A stretch of DNA of 59,453 nt from the NCBI GenBank assembly GCA_024695235.1, contig JAILIP010000013.1, positions 1 to 59,453 on the forward strand. Direction: 5' to 3'. Of the stretch, positions 21,466 through 32,514 are shown piece by piece. Numbering within the stretch: the stretch's first letter is position 1; every line of letters starts with the position of its first letter. Source of the DNA: Bacilli bacterium. Lineage in GTDB: Bacteria > Bacillota_I > Bacilli_A > RFN20 > CAG-826. The position numbers were made by a program, and so were the translations under genes. The notes under the pieces are model-generated. The model was not told the origin of the DNA. It did not search any database and was given only the letters and a program-made list of their open reading frames with translations.

Positions 21466-21491
21466 GTCATAAAAATCTTTTATGATAAGAT
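21464..21491 (+). promoter_or_regulatory. Promoter of M6 protease gene with inverted repeat in the spacer
   Basis: TTGTCA-16-TAAGAT; perfect TCATAAAA-ATC-TTTTATGA at 21467-21485. Confidence 0.6.
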
Positions 21492-21516
21492 ATCAAAAAA
21501 TAAGGAGGACACAGTT

Positions 21517-23241
21517 ATGAAATCTCATAAACTCTTAACTCTACTCTGCACTTTGCCTCTTGTTGCAGTAGCTTCTGGATGTAACTCCACAAAAGTTGAT
21601 CCTGATGCTGTGCTTCCTGAGAACCAAAGACATTTCCGCGATGAAGAAGAAATGAATACGCTTCGCCAAGTTGTTAGCGGTGGTGGTATGGGTATTGCAA
21701 ATCCTGCTCCATCTACTGGTGATACACGTGTTTTAGTTTTACCAATCTCCTTTACTGACTTCCCTGCTGAAGAAATCGGCATGTATTATAACGGTGAAGG
21801 TGGTAGGAAACACTTCCCAACTGGTGATATTCCAGCTGGTACAGGTCGTGGTGCAGAAAACGCAATCAAAGATATTGAAAAAACATTCTTTGGAAAACCT
21901 GAAGATACATATTGGCATTCATTAGCAAGCTACTATAAGGCATCTTCGTATGGAAAACTTAACCTTAATGGTATGGTTTATCCAGAATGGATTCCTGCTT
22001 TTACTAACTATGACACCATGGCTCCAGTAACCGCTAAAGAATTCGCAGATAAAAGCTCAGCTCAATCATTAATTACTGACACAGTTCGTAAGATTGCTAA
22101 GACAAATAGATACAAAGCTTTCAAAAATGATAAGGGACAGCAAATGTTCCAATCCGGTCAAGAATTCTTGAAATACTTTGACTCTGATAGTGATGGCTTT
22201 GTTGACTTGGTTGAAGTTGTTTATAGCGCTCCATATCATGCCCAATGGAATGATGGTGGAACATGGAAAGCAATTAATGATGAAACATTCTGGGCATATT
22301 GTGGTTACACAACTGCTTCTGCTAACTTAGGCAATCCAAACGTTGGTAAATACGTCTTCCAAAGCTATTACACAATGTTTGAAAGTGGCTATCTTGATGC
22401 AAGCGAAAAGACTGTCAACTGGACACCTCAAGAAATCTCTGATGGTGTTGCTAAAGCTGACGCTCACACAATCATTCACGAATCAGGTCACGGACTTGGA
22501 TTAGCTGACTACTATAGCTATGATACTCAATCTGCTCCTCAAATCGGTGCATGTGATATGATGGCTTTAAATATTGGCGATCATAACTCATATTCAAAAT
22601 CCATCCTTGGTTGGACAGATCCGGTTGTCGTTAAAGGACCAACTGAAGTTACAGTTAAATCCTTCACTGAAACTGGTGAATGTGTCTATATCCCATATCG
22701 TGGTTATTACGATGATGGCACTGATATTGATAAAAAGTATAAAAATACATTCAATACTGAATATATTGCTTTAGAGCTTTATAATCCAACTGGCGTTAAC
22801 GCAACTGATAGTCATCATAAATACAATGGTAGTTATCCACTTTGCCCATCAACAAACGGCCTAAAGATTTACCATGTTGATTCACGCTTAGGTTTATTTG
22901 ACTATAGTAGTGGTTCAAAACGTTTCGCTGGTTATACATCATCAATCGTTTCAACTGGTTCAAATGTTTACGTTGACTTCGCTCACGATAACACTCCAAG
23001 TAGAAGCTTAAAGAACGCAAAAGGTGAAACAATTAACTTGATTGAATATATGTACAAAAACAAAAAATCCAATCCAGCATATCTCACCAATGATTCCTTA
23101 TATCAACAAGGAGATGTCATCTTTGATGGAGAACACTTCGGTGATTTCGAATTCAACTCCGGAAATGCGTTCGGTTATAAGATTACTGTTAAGGCCTTAT
23201 CAGCTGAAAGCGTGACACTTCTTATTGAAGCAAAGAAATAA
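21517..23241 (+). CDS. M6-like secreted metalloprotease lipoprotein
   Basis: Lipobox LVAVASGC; zinc motif HESGHGLGLADYYSYD; SD AAGGAGG. Confidence 0.82.
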   Translation: MKSHKLLTLLCTLPLVAVASGCNSTKVDPDAVLPENQRHFRDEEEMNTLRQVVSGGGMGIANPAPSTGDTRVLVLPISFTDFPAEEIGMYYNGEGGRKHFPTGDIPAGTGRGAENAIKDIEKTFFGKPEDTYWHSLASYYKASSYGKLNLNGMVYPEWIPAFTNYDTMAPVTAKEFADKSSAQSLITDTVRKIAKTNRYKAFKNDKGQQMFQSGQEFLKYFDSDSDGFVDLVEVVYSAPYHAQWNDGGTWKAINDETFWAYCGYTTASANLGNPNVGKYVFQSYYTMFESGYLDASEKTVNWTPQEISDGVAKADAHTIIHESGHGLGLADYYSYDTQSAPQIGACDMMALNIGDHNSYSKSILGWTDPVVVKGPTEVTVKSFTETGECVYIPYRGYYDDGTDIDKKYKNTFNTEYIALELYNPTGVNATDSHHKYNGSYPLCPSTNGLKIYHVDSRLGLFDYSSGSKRFAGYTSSIVSTGSNVYVDFAHDNTPSRSLKNAKGETINLIEYMYKNKKSNPAYLTNDSLYQQGDVIFDGEHFGDFEFNSGNAFGYKITVKALSAESVTLLIEAKK

Positions 23242-23252
23242 GTATTAACAAT

Positions 23253-23285
23253 TAGACCGTCTTATTAAGGCGGTCTTTTTTTATT
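23253..23285 (+). terminator. Terminator after M6 protease gene
   Basis: AGACCG...CGGTCT then T-run. Confidence 0.85.
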
Positions 23286-23331
23286 TTTAATCAAATAGAT
23301 TTGGTGTATTATTTGTTTATAACAATATAAT

Positions 23332-26300
23332 ATGAAAAAGTCCGTTTCTATCGTAGTTGCATCAGTGATTACCGCTCTTAGTATCACTAGTATAACCGCG
23401 GTAGTTTTTTCATCTAAGAATAATTCAATTGAAACTCAAGGCTATACACCTAGAACAAGCGATACTCTTCCAACCACATTATATTTAGATGATGTTGATG
23501 AACCAGATATTCGTTCATATTATTCTGCACTTAACAATAAAGGTAACTCTCAAAAGACTGGAACAAATCTTTTAGCAAGCCTAAAACCAATTCTTAAGAA
23601 CAATCAAATTTACTACAAGTACTCCAGTGATATGTCCATTTGGCAGTTATATGAAATTGCTGATAGAGATTGGAGCAAATCTCCTGCCAGTGCAATCACT
23701 TATGGAACATATGACTCAGTCAATAACGTAATCACCAGTTATCAATATGGTAATAATGATGATGGAAAGAATAATCCATATCTTCATGCTTTATACACCA
23801 ATCGTAAAAGTGACGATGGCACAAAAGCATGGGGAGACCATACCCAAACTGGTACTTATGGTATAAATAGAGAACACATCTGGCCTAAATCACATGGTTT
23901 TGATACAGAACCCGATAGTGGTGATAACGGAGGAGCTCGTGGCGATCCAATGCATCTATGGCCAGGAAATGGTAAAGCAAACAATATTCACAGTAATTAC
24001 TTCTATGGATATGTTGATAAAAACCAAAGCTACACAGATTTAGGTAGTAAATATTGGCCTTCAATTTCGGGTAACTATTTAGGACAATCTAAAACTCTTG
24101 GATCAGGAACAGTATTTGAACCACAAGATCAAGATAAAGGTGATATTGCTCGCGCAGTCTTTTATATGGTTGCTAGATACAATTGCTATGGAGGCAATGA
24201 CTCCGATGGTATTAACGGCAATAACCCTGCTTTAGTGCTTTCAAATGATTTAAGTGAAAACTCAAGAACTGGAACAAGTGCCAGTTATACAGATACTTAT
24301 TCTCTAGGTATTCTCCAAGATTTACTTGAATGGAATAGACTTGATAAACCAGATGCTTGGGAAATTCATCGAAACAATCTTTTGTATCGTAATTTCACCA
24401 ATAACAGAAACCCATTTATCGATTTCCCTGAATGGGCAGACTATATTTGGGGTGATAAAGCAGGCTCTAACTATGTTAATCCTCAAAAAGACACCCTAAA
24501 TGACTGGAGAAGTGATGTAGTTGGGACAATTACCCTAAACAAGAATAAAATCGCCTTAAAAACGGGTTCTAGTGAAACATTAACTGCAACTGTTAGTGAT
24601 GGAAGCACTGTTACATGGTCATCGTCTAACACAACTGTTGCATCAGTTAATCAAAGTGGTAAAGTCACTGCTAACTCTAAAGGCAGCGCCACAATTACAG
24701 CATCTGCCACAATTGATGACACGACAATTACTGCTACATGTGCCGTTACAGTTACTGATCCAGATGCAACTGTTAGTAGTGTCAGTGTATCTCCATCATC
24801 AACGTCACTTGATGTATATAACAACAAGACTGTTACGTTAAGTGCAACAGTTAATGGGAGTTACAATCCTCCACAAAGTGTTACTTGGTCAACATCCAAT
24901 AATACTTTAGCTACAGTTGACACTGATGGTGTTGTCACAGCCTTAAAAGAAGGTAATGTCACAATCACAGCGACATCTGTATATGATTCAACTAAATCAG
25001 GTAGTGCCACAATTTCTATTAGTGACTCAACACCTAAACTAACATCCATTATCGTTCAAAATCCAAAGACAACTTATAACGCTGGTGATTCATTTGTAAA
25101 ACCAACCGTTATTGCTACATATGATGGTTCAACCTCACATGCAGTTGATGGCGCAACATTTAGTGGCTATAGCATGGTCACTAGTGGTGAACAAACAGTT
25201 AATGTCTCATATACTGAAAACGGCATTACCGAAACTACCTCATATCAAATCACTGTTAATGCTGCGGATAGTTATAGTGATGTAATTACCTCATCTATTA
25301 CTAACCCAGAAAAGAGCGGGTACAACAAATGGAGTGATGTTTCAGTTACTTCTCCTGCAAAGTATGCTGGTGTAACAGCTAAACACACTAGTGGCGCAAT
25401 TCAAATATCCTCTACCTCTACGGGTGCTGGATATCCAATCATTTATACAACTGAATCAGGTGGATATTTATCAACTGTTACAATTGCATGGAATTCTTCT
25501 ACCGGAGAAAGAACGCTTAACGTATACGCAAGCAATACCGCATATACAACATCTGGAGATTATTCAGTAGTTGAAAATCGCGGAACACTTATAGGAAGTG
25601 TATCTAATCCATATAGCACAAGTGATGATTTAACAGTTATCTTCCATAACAATTATCGTTATCTTCTTTTAGCATCCAATTATGGTGCAATGTATATCGA
25701 TAGCATCACAGTCAACTGGTCTTCATCTGAACTTCCTGATGTCCCTGTTGAAGATTTCTCTATTAATCCTCACTCATTAACTCTAGTAGAAGGGAAGTCT
25801 CAGCAAATTGCGGCTTCTTTTACGCCTTCGTATGCCACTAACCAAGCTATTGATTGGTCTTCATCAAATACTAGTGTTGCAACTGTTAGTGATGGTGTTG
25901 TTACGGCTGTTAGTGCTGGTATAGCTACAATCAGCGCCGTTACAGATGATGGTGGCTTCGGTGATTCTTTAACTGTAACTGTTTTATCTAGTGGTGGAAC
26001 ATTCCCATATATCATTGGTCAACCATATAAGATGTACGTAAGTAATACTCTCCGTGCAGAAGAATGCTATTTCAACGGTTCAATGTCTGGAAGCTATTAT
26101 GGGGCAACATCGACTGATTATTCTAATGCCGTTGATGTTTATTTTGAAGTTAATGGTGGTGGATATAACATCTACTTCAATGATCCAAATGATAGCAACA
26201 GTAAAAAATACATTGATGTTGCAATAAATGGAGATTATAAGAATTTCTCAATTAATTCAGCATCAGCCCCAACATATACGTGGTCATACGATTCTACCAA

Positions 26301-26820
26301 CGGATATCTATATACTTCCATTGATGATAAAGATTGGAGATTAGGTGGTTATTCTAAATACACAACTTTAGCAGTCTATGACGCTACAAGAACGAATATC
26401 TATGATATTCAATTCAAAGAAACCATTGAAGTTTTTTCCTATTACATGATGAATAAAATTACATGCGATGCCTCTGGAGTTGAAGCTCCTGGATTTAATA
26501 ATGGTTATTCTTGGAATAACTTAGGAGAAATCTATGCAAGTTTAGATGCTTCTGAAAAACAAGAGTTTGTTTCTGCTTCGCCAATTGAGAATTCAATAAA
26601 TATTGTTGAGCAAGCTGCATATAGATATGACTATATTATTGAGAAATATGGCTTAACTAGCTATGCTAACTTCGCTGCAAGGAATGTAAATCCAAGAATT
26701 AAAACAACCTCGTTATTGCTAGATAGTTCATCTACAGTAGCTATCATTGTGATTATCTCTCTTGTTGGAGTTACATCCATAGGAGCGTACTTCTCACTTA
26801 GAAAACGCAAAGAGAATTAG
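23332..26820 (+). CDS. Surface-anchored endonuclease I-family nuclease with Ig-like (BIG2/BIG3) repeats
   Basis: INREHIWPKSHGF, RGDPMHLWPG, NIHSNYFYGYVD, LLEWNRLDKPDAWEIHRNNLLY; BIG2 motifs VTWSSSNTTVASVNQSGKVTANSKGSATITA; C-terminal TM plus RKRKEN. Confidence 0.85.
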   Translation: MKKSVSIVVASVITALSITSITAVVFSSKNNSIETQGYTPRTSDTLPTTLYLDDVDEPDIRSYYSALNNKGNSQKTGTNLLASLKPILKNNQIYYKYSSDMSIWQLYEIADRDWSKSPASAITYGTYDSVNNVITSYQYGNNDDGKNNPYLHALYTNRKSDDGTKAWGDHTQTGTYGINREHIWPKSHGFDTEPDSGDNGGARGDPMHLWPGNGKANNIHSNYFYGYVDKNQSYTDLGSKYWPSISGNYLGQSKTLGSGTVFEPQDQDKGDIARAVFYMVARYNCYGGNDSDGINGNNPALVLSNDLSENSRTGTSASYTDTYSLGILQDLLEWNRLDKPDAWEIHRNNLLYRNFTNNRNPFIDFPEWADYIWGDKAGSNYVNPQKDTLNDWRSDVVGTITLNKNKIALKTGSSETLTATVSDGSTVTWSSSNTTVASVNQSGKVTANSKGSATITASATIDDTTITATCAVTVTDPDATVSSVSVSPSSTSLDVYNNKTVTLSATVNGSYNPPQSVTWSTSNNTLATVDTDGVVTALKEGNVTITATSVYDSTKSGSATISISDSTPKLTSIIVQNPKTTYNAGDSFVKPTVIATYDGSTSHAVDGATFSGYSMVTSGEQTVNVSYTENGITETTSYQITVNAADSYSDVITSSITNPEKSGYNKWSDVSVTSPAKYAGVTAKHTSGAIQISSTSTGAGYPIIYTTESGGYLSTVTIAWNSSTGERTLNVYASNTAYTTSGDYSVVENRGTLIGSVSNPYSTSDDLTVIFHNNYRYLLLASNYGAMYIDSITVNWSSSELPDVPVEDFSINPHSLTLVEGKSQQIAASFTPSYATNQAIDWSSSNTSVATVSDGVVTAVSAGIATISAVTDDGGFGDSLTVTVLSSGGTFPYIIGQPYKMYVSNTLRAEECYFNGSMSGSYYGATSTDYSNAVDVYFEVNGGGYNIYFNDPNDSNSKKYIDVAINGDYKNFSINSASAPTYTWSYDSTNGYLYTSIDDKDWRLGGYSKYTTLAVYDATRTNIYDIQFKETIEVFSYYMMNKITCDASGVEAPGFNNGYSWNNLGEIYASLDASEKQEFVSASPIENSINIVEQAAYRYDYIIEKYGLTSYANFAARNVNPRIKTTSLLLDSSSTVAIIVIISLVGVTSIGAYFSLRKRKEN

Positions 26821-26842
26821 TGGTTCAGATGCCACTTTTTCT
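26818..26842 (+). terminator. Short terminator after nuclease gene
   Basis: AGTGG...CCACT then TTTTTC. Confidence 0.65.
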
Positions 26843-26871
26843 TTATCCTCTTGAAATAGATAAAATTTTTA

Positions 26872-26901
26872 TTGACTTAATATAAATATATTTGATATTA
26901 T
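26872..26901 (+). promoter_or_regulatory. rpsL promoter
   Basis: TTGACT, 18-nt spacer, TATTAT. Confidence 0.65.
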
Positions 26902-26916
26902 CTTCTTCGGTATCAC

Positions 26917-26972
26917 AGATCCCTACGGGTCTTATTATTTACGGGTAATAAAGACACACCGGGAAATGTGTG
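26917..26972 (+). promoter_or_regulatory. Structured rpsL leader with three consecutive hairpins
   Basis: GATCC-ctac-GGGTC; TTATTA-loop-TAATAA; CACAC-cgggaaat-GTGTG. Confidence 0.55.
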
Positions 26973-27005
26973 CAACAATAGTATTCATTGAAAGGAGGAC
27001 ACTCA

Positions 27006-27425
27006 ATGCCAACTATTAATCAATTAGTTAAAAATGGCCGTTCTCGTGCAGTTAAGAAATCAAAAACCCCTGCTCTTGGTAAAAGATGGAATTCACTAAA
27101 AAGCCGTGAGACTGATCAACCATCAGCCCAAAAAAGAGGAGTTTGCACCCGTGTCGGTACAATGACACCTAAGAAACCAAACTCTGCTCTTCGTAAATAT
27201 GCTCGTGTACGCTTATCAAACGGATACGAAGTCACAGCTTACATCGGTGGTGAAGGCCACAACTTACAAGAACACTCCACAGTTATCATTCGTGGTGGAC
27301 GTGTTAAAGATTTACCAGGTGTTCGTTATCACATCGTTCGCGGAACACTCGACTGTGCCGGTATTGAAGCAAGACGTCAAGGTCGCTCATTATACGGAAC
27401 AAAGAAACCAAAAGCCGCCAACTAA
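27006..27425 (+). CDS. rpsL: 30S ribosomal protein S12
   Basis: [32 protein letters not shown]; start revised to 27006. Confidence 0.98.
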   Translation: MPTINQLVKNGRSRAVKKSKTPALGKRWNSLKSRETDQPSAQKRGVCTRVGTMTPKKPNSALRKYARVRLSNGYEVTAYIGGEGHNLQEHSTVIIRGGRVKDLPGVRYHIVRGTLDCAGIEARRQGRSLYGTKKPKAAN

Positions 27426-27457
27426 GAATAACGAAATAAAAGAAAGGAGATTAATAT

Positions 27458-27928
27458 ATGCCACGTAAAGGAAGTGTTGCAAAACGCGAAGTCTTACCAG
27501 ATCCAATATATAACACTCAATTAGTTACTCGTTTGATCAACCGTATTATGATCGATGGTAAAAGAGGCACTGCCCAAACCATTCTCTACAATGCATTTAA
27601 GAAAATCGAGAAGACAACTGGTAAACCTGCTATGGATGTCTTTGCAACTGCATTAAATAATATTATGCCTGAAGTCGAACTTAAGGTTCGTCGTATCGGC
27701 GCAGCCAACTACCAAGTTCCTGTTGATGTTTCTAACGAAAGAAAAGTCACTCTTGGCTTACGTTGGTTAGTCACCTACTCCCGTCTCAGAAATGAAAAAT
27801 CCATGGAAGATAAACTTGCTGGAGAAATCATTGATGCTGCAAACGGAACAGGTGCATCCGTTAAGAAAAAAGAAGATACGCATAAGATGGCTGAAGCCAA
27901 CAAAGCTTATGCTCACTATCGCTGGTAA
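27458..27928 (+). CDS. rpsG: 30S ribosomal protein S7
   Basis: [19 protein letters not shown]. Confidence 0.98.
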   Translation: MPRKGSVAKREVLPDPIYNTQLVTRLINRIMIDGKRGTAQTILYNAFKKIEKTTGKPAMDVFATALNNIMPEVELKVRRIGAANYQVPVDVSNERKVTLGLRWLVTYSRLRNEKSMEDKLAGEIIDAANGTGASVKKKEDTHKMAEANKAYAHYRW

Positions 27929-27943
27929 TAGGAGATCACATTT

Positions 27944-30022
27944 ATGTCACGTGAATATGATTTAGCCCATACCAGAAATATCGGTATCATGGCTCACATT
28001 GATGCCGGTAAAACAACAACCACTGAAAGAATTCTTTATTTCACTGGTAAAATCCACAAAATTGGTGAGGTTCATGAAGGTGCCGCAACAATGGACTGGA
28101 TGGAACAAGAACAAGAAAGAGGTATTACAATTACCTCAGCTGCTACCACAGCTTTCTGGAAAGGTAACCGCATCAATGTTATCGACACTCCGGGGCACGT
28201 CGACTTCACAGTTGAAGTTGAACGTTCACTTCGTGTCTTAGACGGTGCTGTCACAGTTCTAGATGGTAAAAACGGTGTTGAACCACAAACCGAAACCGTT
28301 TGGAGACAAGGTACAAAATATGGTGTTCCACGTATTGTCTTTGTTAACAAACTCGACGCTATTGGCGCTGACTTCGATATGTGTGTTGCTTCATTACATG
28401 AGCGTTTAGCCGCTAATGCAGCAGCCGTTCAATATCCAATTGGAAGAGAGTCTCAATTCACTGGTGTCATCGACATCATTGAAAGAAAAGCTTGGATGTA
28501 CACATCTGATAAAGATGAAGCTCCAGCCGAAGCTCCAATTCCAGAAGAATATAAAGATAAAGTCGAAGAATTACGTCTCAAACTTCTTGAAGCACTTGCT
28601 TCATTTAATGATGATCTCATGATGCTCGTTCTTGAAGGTGAAGATGTACCACTCGACATGATCAAAGAAACAATCAGAAAAGCAGTTCTTACTGGCGAAT
28701 TCTTCCCAGTATTCTGCGGATCAGCTTACAAGAACAAAGGTATTCAATTGTTGCTTGATGGAGTTGTCAACTATCTCCCAAGCCCACTTGATATTCCAGC
28801 TGCTGTTGGCGAAGACGAACTTGGTAACAAAGTCCCATGTAAACCAGACGACAATGAACCACTTCGTGCCTTAGCCTTCAAGATTGCTACTGACCCATAC
28901 ATTGGCCGTTTAGCCTATGTCAGAGTCTACAGTGGTGTCTTAAAATCTGGTTCCTATGTCCTCAACTCAACAAAAGGCGCTAAAGAGCGTATCGCTCGTG
29001 TCGTCTTAATGCATTCCAATCATAGACAAGAAGTTGATGCTCTCCACGCTGGAGATATCGGTGCTGTTGTCGGTCTTAAAAACACAACCACTGGTGATAC
29101 TCTCTGTGAAGAAGGAAAGCCACTCATTCTTGAAAGAATGGAATTCCCAGAACCAGTTATTGAAGAAGCTGTTGAACCAAAATCAAAAGCTGATCAAGAA
29201 AAGATGGGTATCGCTCTTCAAAAATTAGCTGAAGAAGACCCAACCTTCAAAGTTCATACAAACGTTGAAACTGGTCAAACAATTATCGCCGGTGTTGGTG
29301 AGCTACACCTCGATATCATCATTGACCGTATGCGCCGTGAATTCGGTGTCCAAGTCAACGTTGGTACTCCACAAGTCGGTTACCGCGAAACAATTCGCAA
29401 AGCAGCCGAATGTGAAGGAAAATACATCAAGCAAAGCGGTGGTCGTGGTCAATATGGTCACGTTTGGATTCGCTTTGAACCTAACGAAGGCAAAGGATTT
29501 GAGTTCGTTGATGAAGTTGTCGGCGGTTCTGTTCCAAGAGAATATATCCGTCCAACTCAAGATGGTCTCGTCGATGCCTTGAATAGGGGACTTGTTGCTG
29601 GTTATCCAGTAATTGATGTCAAAGCCACATTATTTGATGGTAGTAGCCACGATGTTGATAGCTCTGAAGCTGCTTACAAAATCGCTGCCTCTATGGCTCT
29701 TAAAGAAGCCGCCAAGAAGTGCGATCCTGTAATCCTTGAACCTATCATGAAAATTGAGGTTACAGTCCCTGAACAATACTATGGTGATGTCATCGGTGAT
29801 ATCTCTCGTCGTAGAGGTAACATGACTGGCGAATCACAAAGAGGTAACGCTAAGATCGTTGAAGCTGAAGTACCTTTAGCAGAAATGTTCGGTTACGTTA
29901 CTGACTTACGTAGCTTCACCCAAGGTAGAGGTAACTACACAATGCAGTTCTCTCACTATGGTGAATGCCCACGCTTTATCCAAGACGAAATTATCAAAAA
30001 ATCCGGCATGTCCGCTAGATAA
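27944..30022 (+). CDS. fusA: Elongation factor G
   Basis: [25 protein letters not shown]. Confidence 0.98.
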   Translation: MSREYDLAHTRNIGIMAHIDAGKTTTTERILYFTGKIHKIGEVHEGAATMDWMEQEQERGITITSAATTAFWKGNRINVIDTPGHVDFTVEVERSLRVLDGAVTVLDGKNGVEPQTETVWRQGTKYGVPRIVFVNKLDAIGADFDMCVASLHERLAANAAAVQYPIGRESQFTGVIDIIERKAWMYTSDKDEAPAEAPIPEEYKDKVEELRLKLLEALASFNDDLMMLVLEGEDVPLDMIKETIRKAVLTGEFFPVFCGSAYKNKGIQLLLDGVVNYLPSPLDIPAAVGEDELGNKVPCKPDDNEPLRALAFKIATDPYIGRLAYVRVYSGVLKSGSYVLNSTKGAKERIARVVLMHSNHRQEVDALHAGDIGAVVGLKNTTTGDTLCEEGKPLILERMEFPEPVIEEAVEPKSKADQEKMGIALQKLAEEDPTFKVHTNVETGQTIIAGVGELHLDIIIDRMRREFGVQVNVGTPQVGYRETIRKAAECEGKYIKQSGGRGQYGHVWIRFEPNEGKGFEFVDEVVGGSVPREYIRPTQDGLVDALNRGLVAGYPVIDVKATLFDGSSHDVDSSEAAYKIAASMALKEAAKKCDPVILEPIMKIEVTVPEQYYGDVIGDISRRRGNMTGESQRGNAKIVEAEVPLAEMFGYVTDLRSFTQGRGNYTMQFSHYGECPRFIQDEIIKKSGMSAR

Positions 30023-30040
30023 TTCGTCAAACACATTGTG

Positions 30041-30069
30041 TTGATTTAAAACACAAATTGCTATATTAT
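30041..30069 (+). promoter_or_regulatory. tuf promoter
   Basis: TTGATT, 17-nt spacer, TATTAT. Confidence 0.65.
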
Positions 30070-30116
30070 GATTTCGTTGAATTACGAAAAAATCTTAAAG
30101 GAGGAAATTCAATTTT

Positions 30117-31295
30117 ATGGCAAAAGCAAAATTCGATAGAAGCAAACCACACTTAAACATTGGTACTATCGGTCACGTTGACCATGGTAAAACCACATTA
30201 ACTGCTGCTATCACAAAGTACCTTTCTAAACAAGGCGGTGCTGTCGCTACAGCTTACGATCAAATCGATGCCGCTCCAGAAGAAAAGGCTCGTGGTATTA
30301 CAATCAATACTGCTCACATCGAATACCAAACAGCCAACAGACACTATGCTCACGTTGACTGCCCGGGACACGCTGACTATGTTAAAAACATGATTACAGG
30401 TGCTGCCCAAATGGATGGTGGTATTCTTGTTGTTGCCGCTACTGATGGTGTTATGCCACAAACACGTGAACACATTCTTCTTGCTCGTCAAGTTGGTGTT
30501 CCATACATTGTTGTTTTCTTAAACAAATGTGACCTTGTTGATGACCCAGAACTCATCGACATCGTTGAAATGGAAGTCCGTGAACTCTTATCTTCATACG
30601 GATTCCCAGGTGATGAAGTTCCAGTCATCCGTGGTTCTGCTAAAGTTGCCCTTGATGGTGGCGATGATACATGCATTAAAGAACTTATGGATGCTGTCGA
30701 TAGCTACATCCCACTTCCACAACATGATAAAGATAAACCATTCCTTCTTCCAGTCGAAGACGTCATCACCATTACCGGTCGTGGCACAGTCGTTACTGGT
30801 AGAGTCGAACGTGGTATCTTAAAACTCAATGATGAAGTTGAAATCGTTGGTATTCGTCCAACACAAAAATCAGTCGTCACTGGTATCGAAATGTTCAGAA
30901 AGACACTCGATTACGCCGAACCTGGAGATAATGTTGGTGTACTTCTCCGTGGTATTAACCGTGATCAAGTCGTCCGTGGTCAAGTCCTCGCAAAACCTGG
31001 ATCAATTACTCCACACACCAAATTCACAGCTTCAGTTTACGTACTCAAGAAAGAAGAAGGTGGTCGTCATACAGCTTTCTTAAGCAACTACCGTCCACAA
31101 TTCTACTTCAACACAACTGATATTACAGGTGTCATCACTCTTCCAAGTGGTGTTGAAATGGTTATGCCAGGTGATAACGTCGAATTAACCGTCGAACTCA
31201 TTCACCCAGTTGCAATTGAAAAAGGAACCAAGTTCTCCATCCGTGAAGGTGGACGTACAGTCGGTTCCGGTTCAGTTACCGAAATTCTTAAATAA
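30117..31295 (+). CDS. tuf: Elongation factor Tu
   Basis: [33 protein letters not shown]. Confidence 0.98.
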   Translation: MAKAKFDRSKPHLNIGTIGHVDHGKTTLTAAITKYLSKQGGAVATAYDQIDAAPEEKARGITINTAHIEYQTANRHYAHVDCPGHADYVKNMITGAAQMDGGILVVAATDGVMPQTREHILLARQVGVPYIVVFLNKCDLVDDPELIDIVEMEVRELLSSYGFPGDEVPVIRGSAKVALDGGDDTCIKELMDAVDSYIPLPQHDKDKPFLLPVEDVITITGRGTVVTGRVERGILKLNDEVEIVGIRPTQKSVVTGIEMFRKTLDYAEPGDNVGVLLRGINRDQVVRGQVLAKPGSITPHTKFTASVYVLKKEEGGRHTAFLSNYRPQFYFNTTDITGVITLPSGVEMVMPGDNVELTVELIHPVAIEKGTKFSIREGGRTVGSGSVTEILK

Positions 31296-31315
31296 TTACG
31301 TCTACGTAATCAACT

Positions 31316-31339
31316 AGACCTCTTCGGAGGTCTTTTTTG
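31316..31339 (+). terminator. Terminator after tuf
   Basis: AGACCTC-TTC-GGAGGTCT then T-run. Confidence 0.9.
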
Positions 31340-31344
31340 TTATG

Positions 31345-31379
31345 TTTAGATTGCATTTTATCTAAAATGAAACAATAAT
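31345..31379 (+). promoter_or_regulatory. Promoter and candidate operator of the RDD gene pair
   Basis: TTGCAT-17-AATAAT, ATG 7 nt later; inverted repeat TTTAGAT-N8-ATCTAAA over the -35. Confidence 0.5.
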
Positions 31380-31386
31380 AGTTTTA

Positions 31387-32514
31387 ATGGATCAAGTTTC
31401 TAAGTATTCTCTTCCAAGACATACTAACCTTGCTAGTATGTCCGCTCGCTTTGGAGCCGCTATTGTTGACTTAGCTATTTTTATTGCAACAGCCGCAATC
31501 CTTTTCTTTGGATGTTCAAACCTAATTGTCACACATGCTTGGACAAATGCGATGAGCGAAACAATGGAAAAGTATGACCTCGAATCACATCTATCATATT
31601 TAGATGAAAGTGGCACAAAACAATTCTATGAATCCACTGACGATTACACAGTATTTGATACCCAATTAAGATATTATTATCTTAACTACCTTACGGGAGT
31701 TGGTATCGAAGAGCCAGAAAAATACGCTTCTCCAATATATAACGATGAAGTTACTTTAGATGATGGAAGTAAAGCCCTTCCTAAAGACGTCTATACCATT
31801 TACTGGTATAACACGAACGTCCTCGAGATTAATCCAAATGATCCTTTTGGTGAATCTAAAGTATGTTACTTCAAAGCCGATGTCGATGAAGAAAATAAAC
31901 CTGATTTATATAATAAAATCGGCGTTATTCAAAGTGAAGAATATGACAAGGACAAGAACCTCTCAAATGTTGATCGTGTCACATTCATGAGACTTAAATA
32001 TCGCCTTGCTTATAACCATTTAGTTAATCTTAGATTTTATAAGACTATCTACGATAAGTATGTATTTATCACAACATTAAGCGGCATGATTCCTGTACTT
32101 GTTTCAGGTATCATTTGCTATATCGCAATTCCATGGTTTTTGAAGTATCAAGCCACGCTTGGAAAACTCATATTCAAATGTGGTCTTGCTAACATTCATG
32201 GTTATTTCTTAGACAAAAAGAAACTGTTATTAAGATTTGTCCCATTTTTACTTGTATGGGCAGTTATTACATTCCTCACATATAATTTCCTACTCATTTC
32301 AGCGATTATCTTTATTGCTATATTCATATCTTCATTTGCAGTTATGATGGCATCACCAAAGAAAGCCGCTTTGCATGACTGGGTTGCTCAAAGTATCGTT
32401 ATTGATACCAAGTCTTCAATCATTTTTAATGATTCAATTGAAGAAGAAACATATGTTGAAAATGAAGATAGATTAGAAGAACAACGTATCTTAAATAAAG
32501 CACACAATGGATAG
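31387..32514 (+). CDS. RDD family membrane protein with large extracytoplasmic insertion (paralogue 1)
   Basis: ARFGAAIVDLAIFI; LGKLIFKCGLANIHG; HDWVAQSIVID; ~160-aa loop between TM1 and TM2. Confidence 0.72.
   Translation: MDQVSKYSLPRHTNLASMSARFGAAIVDLAIFIATAAILFFGCSNLIVTHAWTNAMSETMEKYDLESHLSYLDESGTKQFYESTDDYTVFDTQLRYYYLNYLTGVGIEEPEKYASPIYNDEVTLDDGSKALPKDVYTIYWYNTNVLEINPNDPFGESKVCYFKADVDEENKPDLYNKIGVIQSEEYDKDKNLSNVDRVTFMRLKYRLAYNHLVNLRFYKTIYDKYVFITTLSGMIPVLVSGIICYIAIPWFLKYQATLGKLIFKCGLANIHGYFLDKKKLLLRFVPFLLVWAVITFLTYNFLLISAIIFIAIFISSFAVMMASPKKAALHDWVAQSIVIDTKSSIIFNDSIEEETYVENEDRLEEQRILNKAHNG

Noticed and set aside
21433-21516. N-terminal extension of the M6 protease ORF
   Set aside because: Covers the rpoC terminator and protease promoter; ATG at 21517 has SD AAGGAGG and begins a lipoprotein signal
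24530-25990. Possible DNA repeat array in the nuclease gene (recurrent GGTTCT/ACAGTTACT-like motifs)
   Set aside because: Explained by homologous BIG2 protein domains rather than by a DNA repeat or CRISPR
29265-29582. 105-aa alternate-frame ORF inside fusA
   Set aside because: Overlaps conserved EF-G coding; no independent evidence
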